Shown: positions 8,788 to 16,535 of the stretch, in pieces | How the letters are laid out: every line of letters starts with the position of its first letter | Position numbering within the stretch: position 1 is the first letter of the stretch | From: Maribellus maritimus | Lineage (GTDB): Bacteria > Bacteroidota > Bacteroidia > Bacteroidales > Prolixibacteraceae | Length of the DNA: 36,357 nt | NCBI RefSeq assembly: GCF_022267315.1 | Contig: NZ_JAIKLE010000051.1 | Location: forward strand, 1-36,357 | Reading direction: 5' to 3' | Made by a program: the position numbers and the translations under genes | The notes under the pieces: generated by a model | What the model saw: the letters and a program-made list of their open reading frames with translations, nothing else | Told to the model about the DNA's origin: nothing | The model's database searches: none

Positions 8788-10176
8788 TTAAAGATTACCC
8801 AGGAGGTCGTCGTTTATCTCACTGACTTTGGGTTTAAACTTGAAATTTGTACCCAACAGCGTATTCATTGCTTCTTCAAACTGTTTGCTAACCATATCCA
8901 GGCGAATATTCTTCTGAAGTTCATTCTTTTGAGTCTCTGATTTTATTTCCATCGATTCAGCGGCAGTTGCCATGTAGTCGATAACTTTTTCTTTTTCGCT
9001 TTTGCTCGAAAAATATCTCAAACCACTCTCACCTTCCCGGCATTGATAAAAAAGCAATTGAAAATCAGATTCATTGGTTAATGCATTGTAGTCAATTAAA
9101 AAAGGAAATAAATTAACCGATGTATTTCTGTTCCGGAAAAATACAGAATATGTCAACTGGGGTGTATTGTCAAATTTGAGGTAGCGGAGTAAATTTTTTG
9201 ACTCATTGTTTTCAAGAATGTTTAAATCCTTGATGTACCAGGCTACTGAATTTCGCGACTCTTCATATTCAATCTTTTTTAAGGTGACCAATTGGTAATC
9301 AGCTAAAAAAATAAAATTGGAAAGAATAGTTGTTAATGAAATTTCAGCAGTGTGACAATGCCCCAATCCAAATGCTATTTTTCCCGGATCCATTAATTCC
9401 AAATTCTCAAGTTCGGCACAGGCGAGGTTAAATTTACTTTCGGGATTCAAAAATTCATCTACATCACCCAATTCTTCATTTTTCAGCGGAAATTCAAGTT
9501 TATTCGTTTTATAAACTTTAATCAGAGATTGGAACAAATTGCGAAGTTCGCTCAGTTTTAAATCTCTACTCGCATTAAAAAAATTGCTTATCTCATCGTT
9601 TTTTGAATTTATAGCGGGATTGCTGCTTTTTTCATCCCACAACTGCGAGATAAAAAGAAAATTAATAAGCTGAAGTGAAATTCGGTAGGTACTGAAACAG
9701 TGATTCAGATACTCATCAATTTTTGTTTCAATTCTTTTCTCTTTGTCATTTCCAATTGAAAATAATCTTCTCATCTCCCACCCTATTATCCAGACAAAAC
9801 TCTCTACCAGTATCTCTTGTGCGTCTCTGAGATGCATTCGAATGCTTTCCCAATTATCTTTATCCTCTTCCGGTAAGCCGCTAAGAAAAGACTGAGGTTT
9901 TTTCTTATCTTTTAGCAGAAGTATCAAATCTCTGGTTAAAACACCGTTAAATACTTTGTTGCTTGTTACAACACCAAAGTTTGCTTCATTAATGTGCTCG
10001 ATGTTGTATACCTTATTTTCATAGGTGACATTCGAAACATTCTGATTTTTCACCAATTCTTTTAGTTCAGCAAGTTGATTGTGAATTGTGCGTATCTCAC
10101 CATTCACATTTAGTGTCATACCTTTTTCGCTGACCTCCTGAATGATAATTCTTTCAGTCCCCTCTGTATGTGTCAT
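8788..10176 (-). CDS. Unrecognised conflict-operon protein with N-terminal adaptor-like region
   Basis: I do not recognise a catalytic domain in this 462-aa protein. Its first 70 residues (ERIIIQEVSEKGMTLNVNG, then NQLAELKELVKNQN, then ENKVYNIEHINEANFG) resemble a short region I recall at the start of many Bacteroidota STAND-, caspase- and TIR-associated proteins; this recollection was not checked. The rest is mostly helical, without a signal peptide or clear membrane helix, and ends with KFKPKVSEINDDLLGNL. It lies 12 bp after the TIR-like gene and 13 bp before the STAND gene, so it is certainly co-transcribed with them. The motif VYNIxxIxxANF recurs at the C-terminus of the TIR-like protein. 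I infer an adaptor, sensor or effector of the system. Confidence 0.6.
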   Translation of the reverse strand: MTHTEGTERIIIQEVSEKGMTLNVNGEIRTIHNQLAELKELVKNQNVSNVTYENKVYNIEHINEANFGVVTSNKVFNGVLTRDLILLLKDKKKPQSFLSGLPEEDKDNWESIRMHLRDAQEILVESFVWIIGWEMRRLFSIGNDKEKRIETKIDEYLNHCFSTYRISLQLINFLFISQLWDEKSSNPAINSKNDEISNFFNASRDLKLSELRNLFQSLIKVYKTNKLEFPLKNEELGDVDEFLNPESKFNLACAELENLELMDPGKIAFGLGHCHTAEISLTTILSNFIFLADYQLVTLKKIEYEESRNSVAWYIKDLNILENNESKNLLRYLKFDNTPQLTYSVFFRNRNTSVNLFPFLIDYNALTNESDFQLLFYQCREGESGLRYFSSKSEKEKVIDYMATAAESMEIKSETQKNELQKNIRLDMVSKQFEEAMNTLLGTNFKFKPKVSEINDDLLGNL

Positions 10177-10188
10177 ACCAATCCGAAA

Positions 10189-10758
10189 TTATGAAAAGTT
10201 AGCAGTATCAATTTTATCGATATTGTATACCTTCTCTGCATTTTGAGTAATATTCTTTTCGCCTGTTTTCTGTTCAGGTCTTTTATTTTTAGTAAATCCA
10301 TCTGTTTCCAGTCTGTCGAGTTCTTTATTAAACTGGTTCCACAAATCGTTAAAATCTGAAAAGCCCGAATAAAAATGTTTCAGGTCCTTTAATTTCTTCT
10401 TAAATTCAATAAGACTTTCATCTTCATTATCAGGGGAGTTTTTAAAATAGGTAAATATAAACGGCTTTTGTGTTGTATGAAACTGTCCAAAAGCGTTTTC
10501 AAATTCTTCAGCAGTATACATTCCAACTTTTGAAAAAGCCAGAAAAACAAACAGGTCAGCATCTTTTACATATTTGTTGTACTCACTTTGGGAACCTGTT
10601 ACAGACATTCGGGCAGATAAATCTTCCCAAATGTCGAGATGGAGAAAGATTCCTCTGTCAAACCACGACTTACACTTCCTATAAATTTCTATCTCCATTT
10701 GCTCTCTTTCCAACTTAAGTTCTTTTGAAGAAGCGAGGAATATTTTAATCTTTTTCAT
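10189..10758 (-). CDS. TIR/DUF4062-like domain protein
   Basis: First gene of the operon. The 189-aa protein opens with KIKIFLASSKELKLEREQ (residues 3-20), the beta-strand and loop of the TIR/DUF4062-like Rossmannoid fold. IFLHLDIWEDL (37-47) and DADLFVFLAFSKVGMYTAEEFENAFG (from 66) follow; E84/E85 sit where TIR-type NAD-hydrolases carry their catalytic glutamate. The remaining residues are helical and end with KNITQNAEKVYNIDKIDTANFS, an adaptor-like tail shared with the next gene. There is no signal peptide, so it acts in the cytosol. By analogy with TIR effectors it could cleave NAD or make a nucleotide signal; this is inference. The ATG at 10758 is the only sensible start. No clear promoter was found in the 265 bp upstream. 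Confidence 0.7.
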   Translation of the reverse strand: MKKIKIFLASSKELKLEREQMEIEIYRKCKSWFDRGIFLHLDIWEDLSARMSVTGSQSEYNKYVKDADLFVFLAFSKVGMYTAEEFENAFGQFHTTQKPFIFTYFKNSPDNEDESLIEFKKKLKDLKHFYSGFSDFNDLWNQFNKELDRLETDGFTKNKRPEQKTGEKNITQNAEKVYNIDKIDTANFS

Positions 10759-11023
10759 TCGTCAGTTTAGCTTTACTTTTTATGTTTCCTGTTACGATTC
10801 TTCCCTGGTAACAAGAATTAGGTATATCAATATACGAAATAAATATCATTATTTAGAAGTTTTCTAAATAAATTCATCTATGTAGTTCCCTAACATACAT
10901 ACGATTAACTTGCACTCCTGCTTTTAATAATACTTCAAAAAAGTTTTAGTTGAATTTTACAACTTGGATTTGCAGGCAAAAACGGAAATGAATTTGCCGG
11001 AATGACAGTTATGCCAGCCTTTA

Positions 11024-11818
11024 TTACAAATTATTCAACACCAATTTCATACCATCGTATCCAACAAAAACATTCGCAGGTAGTTTTTTCTGAATGTCTT
11101 CGTGTTTACCGAAAGCGTGACTTAAATGTGTCAAATAAGCTTTTTGGGGTTGAATTCTGTCGATTACTGCCAGAGCTTCGTCCAGATTAAAATGCGAGAT
11201 ATGTTTCTCTTCCCGAAGTGCGTTGATTATTAAAATTTTTGTTCCTTCAATCTTCAGCATTTCTTCATCTGGAATCGAATTGGTATCGGTAATATAAGTT
11301 AAGCCACCAACCCTGAAACCGTAAACCGGCAATCTGTGATGAAAACAGCGGACAGGCACAAATTTTATTTCATCAATTTTAAACGAACGACCGCTAACCA
11401 TGTGCAACTTCATTTTGGGTATCCCCGGATATTTATGGTCAGCAAATACATAATTAAAAATGCGTTTAATAGCTTCCTGAACACGTGATTCTGCATAAAT
11501 GTCAACCGGCGATTTTTGCACCCAGTTAAAAGAGCGGATGTCATCAAGCCCAAAAATATGATCTACATGCTCGTGGGTAAGCAAAATGGCACGAAGTGTA
11601 AACAATTGTTCACGTAACATTTGCTGGCGAAAATCGGGTCCGGCATCAATGACAAAATTTTGTCCGTTAATTTTTAGCAACAACGAGGAACGTAATCTTT
11701 TATCTTTAGGGTTTGTTGATTTGCAGACATCGCAATTACAAGCAATTACGGGAACCCCCTGAGACGTTCCGGTTCCCAAAAAAGTAGCTTCAATTTTAAA
11801 ATTTTTGTGTTCATGCAT
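11024..11818 (-). CDS. Metallo-beta-lactamase-fold hydrolase, PhnP-like
   Basis: This is a cytosolic zinc or manganese hydrolase of the PhnP-like branch of the metallo-beta-lactamase fold, whose best-known member opens cyclic ribose phosphodiesters. The translation has the N-terminal FLGTGTSQGVP (13-23), the cysteine cluster CNCDVC, the metal site THEHVDH, a further conserved histidine in VRCFHHRLPVYG, the aspartate in YITDTN, and the C-terminal LTHLSHAFGKHE. At 264 aa it has normal length. No phosphonate genes are adjacent, so the physiological substrate is open; in Bacteroidota this type is usually a stand-alone gene. A -7 box only 4 nt before the ATG suggests a leaderless transcript. Confidence 0.88.
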   Translation of the reverse strand: MHEHKNFKIEATFLGTGTSQGVPVIACNCDVCKSTNPKDKRLRSSLLLKINGQNFVIDAGPDFRQQMLREQLFTLRAILLTHEHVDHIFGLDDIRSFNWVQKSPVDIYAESRVQEAIKRIFNYVFADHKYPGIPKMKLHMVSGRSFKIDEIKFVPVRCFHHRLPVYGFRVGGLTYITDTNSIPDEEMLKIEGTKILIINALREEKHISHFNLDEALAVIDRIQPQKAYLTHLSHAFGKHEDIQKKLPANVFVGYDGMKLVLNNL

Positions 11819-11822
11819 TTCA

Positions 11823-11830
11823 CAAATTTA
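11823..11830 (-). promoter_or_regulatory. -7 box almost touching the start codon of the PhnP-like gene
   Basis: The minus strand reads TAAATTTG (TAnnTTTG) with its last base at 11823, four bases before the ATG at 11818. Transcription would then start at or very near the ATG. There is no good -33 box. Confidence 0.4.
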
Positions 11831-11882
11831 GCAAAAGCTGTGTTCTGAAAATGAATATATTTATTTTTACAAAAAATTTAAT

Positions 11883-12581
11883 ATGCCAAAATTATTTCTT
11901 GTTCCCAATGTTTTAAGTGAAGGAGACTGGCAAAACGTTTTGCCGGCGGGTATTTATCAAATTCTCTCCAATACAAAATTTTTTATTGTGGAAAATATAA
12001 GAACCGCACGTCGTTTCTTAAAACAGGTAAACAAAGAAATTGACATTGATAGTTTAACCTTTTTTGAATTAAATAAATACACTCAAAGTTCCGAGCTTCC
12101 TAAATTTCTGCACCCTATTCAAAAAGGGTTTGATATTGCGGTAATCTCGGAAGCCGGCTGCCCGGGAGTTGCAGATCCCGGAGCTGATATTGTAAAAATT
12201 GCCCACGAAAAAGGCGTAAAAGTTGTGCCACTGGTTGGCCCCTCTTCGATATTACTCGCACTGATGGCTTCCGGATTAAACGGGCAAAATTTTGCCTTTC
12301 ATGGGTATTTACCTGTAAAACCAAACGAACGTACACGTGCCATTTCAGCATTGGAAAAACAGGCAAAAAACAATAAACAAACACAAATTTTCATTGAGAC
12401 TCCGTACAGGAATAATCAAATGTTAAGTGATTTGTTAAAAACCTGTCACCCTTCCACCCTGCTTTGTATAGCAGCAAATATTACGGGAGACGATGAATAT
12501 ATTGGAACAAAATCGATAAAAAACTGGCAGGGGAAACTGCCTGATTTGCATAAAATCCCAACAATCTTTTTAATTGGGTGA
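11883..12581 (+). CDS. SAM-dependent methyltransferase, RsmI/tetrapyrrole-methylase fold
   Basis: The protein belongs to the tetrapyrrole methylase-fold family related to RsmI, which methylates the ribose of C1402 in 16S rRNA. The recognisable features are LFLVPNVLSE at the N-terminus and the block SEAGCPGVADPG, which replaces DAGTP-ISDPG of RsmI. The SAM-binding VVPLVGPSSILLALMASGLNG and FAFHGYLPVKP segments follow, and then FIETPYRN. At 232 aa it is about 50 residues shorter than E. coli RsmI; this short form is common in Bacteroidota next to or in place of full RsmI, so the exact target is uncertain. It is divergent from the PhnP-like gene, with 64 bp between their starts. Confidence 0.85.
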   Translation: MPKLFLVPNVLSEGDWQNVLPAGIYQILSNTKFFIVENIRTARRFLKQVNKEIDIDSLTFFELNKYTQSSELPKFLHPIQKGFDIAVISEAGCPGVADPGADIVKIAHEKGVKVVPLVGPSSILLALMASGLNGQNFAFHGYLPVKPNERTRAISALEKQAKNNKQTQIFIETPYRNNQMLSDLLKTCHPSTLLCIAANITGDDEYIGTKSIKNWQGKLPDLHKIPTIFLIG

Positions 12582-12632
12582 ATAACAAATACAGCCTGAT
12601 ATCTATGCCCAAACCCGGTATTATCGAAGTAT

Positions 12633-12664
12633 CTCCTGTTAAAAATTATTATTTGTAACAGGAG
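12633..12664. repeat. Perfect 9-bp hairpin after the methyltransferase gene
   Basis: CTCCTGTTA (12633-12641) and TAACAGGAG (12656-12664) are perfectly complementary around a 14-nt AT-rich loop, with flanking GAAG/CTTC able to extend the stem. It lies about 50 bp after the methyltransferase stop and may help end its transcript, although no T-run follows. Confidence 0.4.
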
Positions 12665-12729
12665 CTTCATAATATATTGATTTCTACCTATTTATTTTGT
12701 AATTTACTGTAAATCAATAATCAAATTCT

Positions 12730-13221
12730 ATGAACACACATATAAAACTGTTTACTCTTTTCTGCTGCAGTATATTTTTTTTAATATCAGCAGTGCCCAA
12801 AATCAGAAGACTGTTCTGAACTCCAAAATCGCTGAATCATTTATTACAACGTTAAATCATCAAAATTTCAACCAGTTTGAGTCGCTGTTTTCTGAAAACG
12901 CAAGGCTATGAGGAAGTATGTTCCGGTAGATTTTCCCAGGGAAAAACTGCGATTAAAAACTATATTGTTGCGACAATTGAAGGAATGCCGGACTCAAAAT
13001 TTGAAATTGTATCCATTGTCGCAAATGAAAATCAGGCTGTTGTTGAATGGGTTTGGGAAGGTACAAACTCAGTTGGCTGGCCACAAATGTCAATTCCGGC
13101 TACGAACAAAACAATGAGTTTAAAAGGTATATCCATTATGCAAATTGAAAACGCAAAAATCAGTATGAATAAGGATTATTGGGACTGGAATTCTCTCATG
13201 AAAGGGATAGGGATTAAATAA
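12730..13221 (+). pseudogene. Broken gene for a secreted NTF2/SnoaL-like protein
   Basis: Three frame segments together read as one small exported protein. Segment 1 (from ATG 12730) is a signal peptide MNTHIKLFTLFCCSIFF. Segment 2, shifted by one base after a T8 run (12775-12782), continues SSAQNQKTVLNSKIAESF and later NQFESLFSENARL, then meets a TGA. Segment 3 (from about 12905) returns to the first frame with YEEVCSGRFSQGKTAIKNY and runs to IKMNKDYWDW-like ISMNKDYWDWNSLMKGIGIK. The SLFSENA, QGK-AI and YWDWN features are those of nuclear transport factor 2-like proteins of unknown substrate. The two shifts compensate each other. It could be real decay, homopolymer sequencing error at the T-run, or less likely recoding. 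It ends 1 bp from the stop of the convergent NUDIX fusion gene. Confidence 0.72.
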
Positions 13222-13222
13222 A

Positions 13223-14290
13223 TTATAGCAGTTTTGTTTCTTTTAACAACTCAAATTCATATTCAAAATTTGGAGTGAAAATTCCTGTTCCAATTTGTTT
13301 TTCGATCTGTTTTAGGGTCCAGAAACGGGCCTCAACCACTTCTTCGGAACGTACGTTGAAATTTTTAGAATCAAAAGTGGTAAAAAGATAAACCAGTTCA
13401 GCTTCCTCTTTTGATTCCCACTTATACACCTTTTGCAGTTTAGCAGAAAACTTTTCCAAACCAATTTCTTCAAAAGCTTCCTTTTTAAGTGCCTGTTCCA
13501 AATTTTCGCCGGCCGAAATATGGCCTCCAACTGCCGTATCCCATTTATCCGGCTGAATCAATTTATCTGGTGGTCGTTTCTGCAGAAGGATTGCCTTGTT
13601 CCGGTTAATTACGTGCATATGCACTACCGGATGCAGAAGTTTGCTTCCATTATGCACCTGGCTTCGCGGAGCCTGTCCTACTACTTTTCCTTCTTCATCA
13701 ACCAGGGGAACCCACTCTTCTGTTATTAATTGTTTTTGTTGTCGTTTTTGTTTTAAAAATTCATACACAAAATAAACACCAAAAAGAATATAAAATAATC
13801 CACCACTTATAAACGCCCAGGCTTCTTTACTCATAAAGAAAGCAGCATAAAAAACCAAAACCGTATGCCCGAGAAAAATATAAAATAGTGATTTCAGCGT
13901 TTTTCGCATTTGGCTAGCCTGCGCTTCATTAAAAGCAGTGCCTTTCAGATATCGCTGGCTCATCAATCCGACAATATTGACCGATGAGAAAGCTGAAACA
14001 GCGAGCACGGCAACCAATACCAATTCAATTAATCCTGGTTTTAGCTTAAAAAAGATATCGTTATTGAGTAGAATGGAAACCGCTCCAAGACCGATCAAAA
14101 GAAGGGTATCAAAAAGGATAAACTTATCAAACCGTTTTTCTCTGATCCCCACCCACGCCATTTCAGCGACTCCTGTTCCGACAGCAACAAACAAGCCAAT
14201 TTTTGTTCCCCAAATTTCATCAGCTGCAATAAAAACAAAAAGAGGAATAAAACCAGGAAGTAGCTTTTTCAGGAGTTCTGCTCTACCCAT
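13223..14290 (-). CDS. YciB/IspZ-like membrane domain fused to NUDIX hydrolase
   Basis: This is a two-part protein of 355 aa. Residues 1-185 hold about five to six membrane helices and start LLPGFIPLFVFIAADEIWG, like the intracellular septation protein A (YciB/IspZ) family; the matching NNDIFFKLKPG motif follows. Residues from about 195 (WVPLVDEEGKVVGQAPRSQVH) form a cytosolic NUDIX domain. Its NUDIX box runs from GGHISAGENLEQALKKEAFEEIG, in which Lys replaces the usual Arg of RExxEE. The early DEEG-VVG and LHPVVHMHV segments are like the isopentenyl-diphosphate isomerase/YfcD branch of NUDIX proteins. Substrate unknown. It is the last gene of the nrnA-FKBP-FKBP operon, 14 bp after the previous stop. 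Confidence 0.82.
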   Translation of the reverse strand: MGRAELLKKLLPGFIPLFVFIAADEIWGTKIGLFVAVGTGVAEMAWVGIREKRFDKFILFDTLLLIGLGAVSILLNNDIFFKLKPGLIELVLVAVLAVSAFSSVNIVGLMSQRYLKGTAFNEAQASQMRKTLKSLFYIFLGHTVLVFYAAFFMSKEAWAFISGGLFYILFGVYFVYEFLKQKRQQKQLITEEWVPLVDEEGKVVGQAPRSQVHNGSKLLHPVVHMHVINRNKAILLQKRPPDKLIQPDKWDTAVGGHISAGENLEQALKKEAFEEIGLEKFSAKLQKVYKWESKEEAELVYLFTTFDSKNFNVRSEEVVEARFWTLKQIEKQIGTGIFTPNFEYEFELLKETKLL

Positions 14291-14304
14291 TGTCCAGCAT
14301 TCAA

Positions 14305-14865
14305 CTATTCTTCAGACTCTTCAGGCACTTCGGCGCGGAAAACTTTATATACTTCAACCTCCATTAATAAAGTGGTAAAACCGGAAACACCATAGGTTCC
14401 ACTTTGTCCGTAGGCTATTTCAGAAGGCAGTACCAGACTTGCTTTTGTGCCTTTTCGCATATAGGTGGCTGCTTCTTCCAAGCCCGAAATAGCACTTCCT
14501 TCTCCTACAATAAACTCGTAGGGTTCATACCGAAGTCCCAGAGAATAGCCTTCACTTTCGTCAATCAAGACAATCGAATCACTGGCTATCAATGCCCAGG
14601 TAGAATAAAAAATCTGAACCTGATCACCAACCTGTATTGAATCACCTGTTCCTGCCTCGGTTTCTTTATAATACAAACCAGATGGCTTTCGATAATCGGT
14701 ATAATTATGTTCTGTAATATATGCATCTAAAATTTCCAGTTCTTGTTTTCTCATTCTTTCATAACCATTATTATCGTCTTTACAAGAAGAAAAAGCAATT
14801 AAAATTACCACCGATAACAAACCGGAAATACGAAAAATCTTCATTTTATCTGTTTTTAATTTCAT
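14305..14865 (-). CDS. FKBP-type peptidyl-prolyl isomerase lipoprotein (second of a pair)
   Basis: This is an exported lipoprotein with an FKBP fold, expected to catalyse proline cis-trans isomerisation of envelope proteins. The signal peptide ends in the lipobox AFSSC. The start may be ATG 14865 or, better matching a normal signal peptide, ATG 14844 (MKIFRISGLLS). Conserved FKBP stretches are TGDSIQVGDQVQIFYSTW, FIVGEGSAISGLEEAATYM, ASLVLPSEIAYG and TTLLMEVEV. Several catalytic-site aromatic residues of true FKBPs (the F-D of the DSS loop) are altered, so activity may be low. It is 8 bp from its paralogue upstream. Confidence 0.88.
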   Translation of the reverse strand: MKLKTDKMKIFRISGLLSVVILIAFSSCKDDNNGYERMRKQELEILDAYITEHNYTDYRKPSGLYYKETEAGTGDSIQVGDQVQIFYSTWALIASDSIVLIDESEGYSLGLRYEPYEFIVGEGSAISGLEEAATYMRKGTKASLVLPSEIAYGQSGTYGVSGFTTLLMEVEVYKVFRAEVPEESEE

Positions 14866-14873
14866 TGAGTATG

Positions 14874-15383
14874 TTACTGTTTTTTAATATCAACCATTCG
14901 AACCACAAATATAAGGGAATTATTTGGTGGAACACTTCCGTACCCGTCCTCTCCGTAAGCCAAAGTTGAAGGAATCATTAGTTGTACTTTAGCATCTTTA
15001 TTTATTACTTTCATTCCATCGTTCCATCCGCTGATTATTCTATCGTCTCCTAATTCAAAAGTCCAGGTTGAATCAGTTTCACTGTATTTCGAGGTATCGA
15101 AAATATTTCCGTTAATAAAATAACCAGAGTATGTAACAGTAAGTGTATCACCAAACTCAGGATAATCACCCGTTCCCTCTTCCATTGTCACATAGTAAAC
15201 TCCCAGAGCTGTAGTATCCACATCATGTCCTTCTGATTCCAAACCTGTTATATATTGATGTAACTTAGCTGCCTCATCTGCAAGCGACTGACTTGGTTCT
15301 TCAGAGTCAAGACAGGAACTTAAAAACATTGAAAAAACAATCCCAATCCAAACACTCATCAACATTTTACTTTTCATTTTCAT
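14874..15383 (-). CDS. FKBP-type peptidyl-prolyl isomerase lipoprotein (first of a pair)
   Basis: Exported FKBP lipoprotein of 169 aa. Residues 1-24 form a signal peptide with lipobox FLSSC. The FKBP core has EEGTGDYPEFGDTLTVTYSGYF, GNIFDTS (the active-site Phe-Asp), FELGDDRIISGWNDGMKVI and LMIPSTLAYGEDGYGSVPPN, then LIFVVRMV, which is a well-preserved FKBP. In Bacteroidota such lipoproteins include the gliding-associated GldI, but no gliding genes lie here. It starts 5 bp after nrnA and is co-transcribed with it. Confidence 0.92.
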   Translation of the reverse strand: MKMKSKMLMSVWIGIVFSMFLSSCLDSEEPSQSLADEAAKLHQYITGLESEGHDVDTTALGVYYVTMEEGTGDYPEFGDTLTVTYSGYFINGNIFDTSKYSETDSTWTFELGDDRIISGWNDGMKVINKDAKVQLMIPSTLAYGEDGYGSVPPNNSLIFVVRMVDIKKQ

Positions 15384-15388
15384 CTTTT

Positions 15389-16429
15389 TTAAATTTTTGT
15401 TTCAAGTAACTGATGTTTATACCTAGGTAAAAGTTGCTTGAACAACTCAATTGTTTTATTAAAATCGTCCTTGCTCTCGCCGCCGGCTGCATTTAAATGT
15501 CCGCCGCCGTTAAAATGGGTACTGGAAAATTCATTGGCCGGAAAGTTTCCCTTTGAACGGAACGAGGCTTTTACAAATCCCTCCTTCTCAATAAACAGGG
15601 CACTGAAAACAATATTGTTGATTGATAGTGGATAATTTACAAATCCTTCGGTATCGCCAGGTTTAAAACTGAATTTTTCCAACTCTGCTTTTGTTATTGA
15701 AATAACAGCCGAACGCAATTCAGGAAAAATTTCCATCTTCTCGTTTAAACAATATCCGAGAAGTTTCATCCGGTCGGAAGAAAAATTGTGATATATATTT
15801 GACTGGATTTTGTCGGTGTTTATTCCAAACTTCATAAGCTCCGAAACTACCCTGAACATATTGGGACGTGCAGTATTATGGCTAAATGAACCTGTGTCTG
15901 TAAGAATTCCGGTATACAGTGCTTCCGCTGAATTATGATTCAAATATTTTTCAAATCCGATTTTACCAACAAAATCGAAAATCAGCTCAGCAGTTGAACT
16001 GTATTTGGGTTCTGAAACGGTGTAATCGCAAAAATTTAAAGGATAAGGATGATGGTCGATCAAAAGTTTAAGATTAGAAAAACCCAGGATCTCTCTTTCC
16101 ATCTTTGCTGCCCGCTTGGCATCGTTAAAATCAACACAAATTAATAAGTCAGCTTTTTTGAGATATTCTTTAGCCTTTTTCTTTTCTCTTTCAAAAACAA
16201 ATATTTCAATTTCGGAGGAAAACCATTTTAAAAAGTCAGGGTAATCGTTGGGTGATATAATACAAACATTCTGACCGCTGTTTTTCAAAATCTCGGCTAA
16301 CCCAATTGACGATCCAACAGCATCTCCGTCGGGATTCTCGTGAGGAACAATTACAATATTCTTTGCACTTCCGGCAAGAAATTCACTCACAAAATTAAAA
16401 ATCTCATTTCCAGTGTTTTCCAAAACCAT
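15389..16429 (-). CDS. nrnA: DHH-DHHA1 phosphoesterase, NrnA type
   Basis: The enzyme degrades short oligoribonucleotides and 3'-phosphoadenosine 5'-phosphate in the cytosol (bifunctional nanoRNase and PAP phosphatase). The 346-aa protein shows the DHH-family metal motifs in order: HENPDGDAVGSS near residue 30, ICVDFNDA near residue 95, LLIDHHPYP near residue 123 and ALYTGILTDTGSFSH near 170. The C-terminal DHHA1 domain ends in FNGGGHLNAAGGES. It leads a four-gene operon (nrnA, two FKBP lipoproteins, YciB-NUDIX) with intergenic gaps of 5, 8 and 14 bp. A -7 box (16445-16452) lies just before the start. Confidence 0.93.
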   Translation of the reverse strand: MVLENTGNEIFNFVSEFLAGSAKNIVIVPHENPDGDAVGSSIGLAEILKNSGQNVCIISPNDYPDFLKWFSSEIEIFVFEREKKKAKEYLKKADLLICVDFNDAKRAAKMEREILGFSNLKLLIDHHPYPLNFCDYTVSEPKYSSTAELIFDFVGKIGFEKYLNHNSAEALYTGILTDTGSFSHNTARPNMFRVVSELMKFGINTDKIQSNIYHNFSSDRMKLLGYCLNEKMEIFPELRSAVISITKAELEKFSFKPGDTEGFVNYPLSINNIVFSALFIEKEGFVKASFRSKGNFPANEFSSTHFNGGGHLNAAGGESKDDFNKTIELFKQLLPRYKHQLLETKI

Positions 16430-16444
16430 TTAAATTTGAACCGA

Positions 16445-16452
16445 CAAATATA
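16445..16452 (-). promoter_or_regulatory. Probable -7 box of the nrnA operon
   Basis: The minus strand reads TATATTTG (TAnnTTTG) 15 nt before the nrnA ATG. A -33 box is not evident. Confidence 0.45.
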
Positions 16453-16535
16453 AGAATTCTGTTGTTGGTGTTAAGATTAATTATTTCAATTTTTATAATA
16501 TTGTGCTTTATTTACAAATTTTAAAAATGTAGAAA

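Noticed and set aside
5653..10758. Prophage or integrative element carrying the conflict operon
   Set aside because: No integrase, att repeats or phage genes are visible on either side of the operon.
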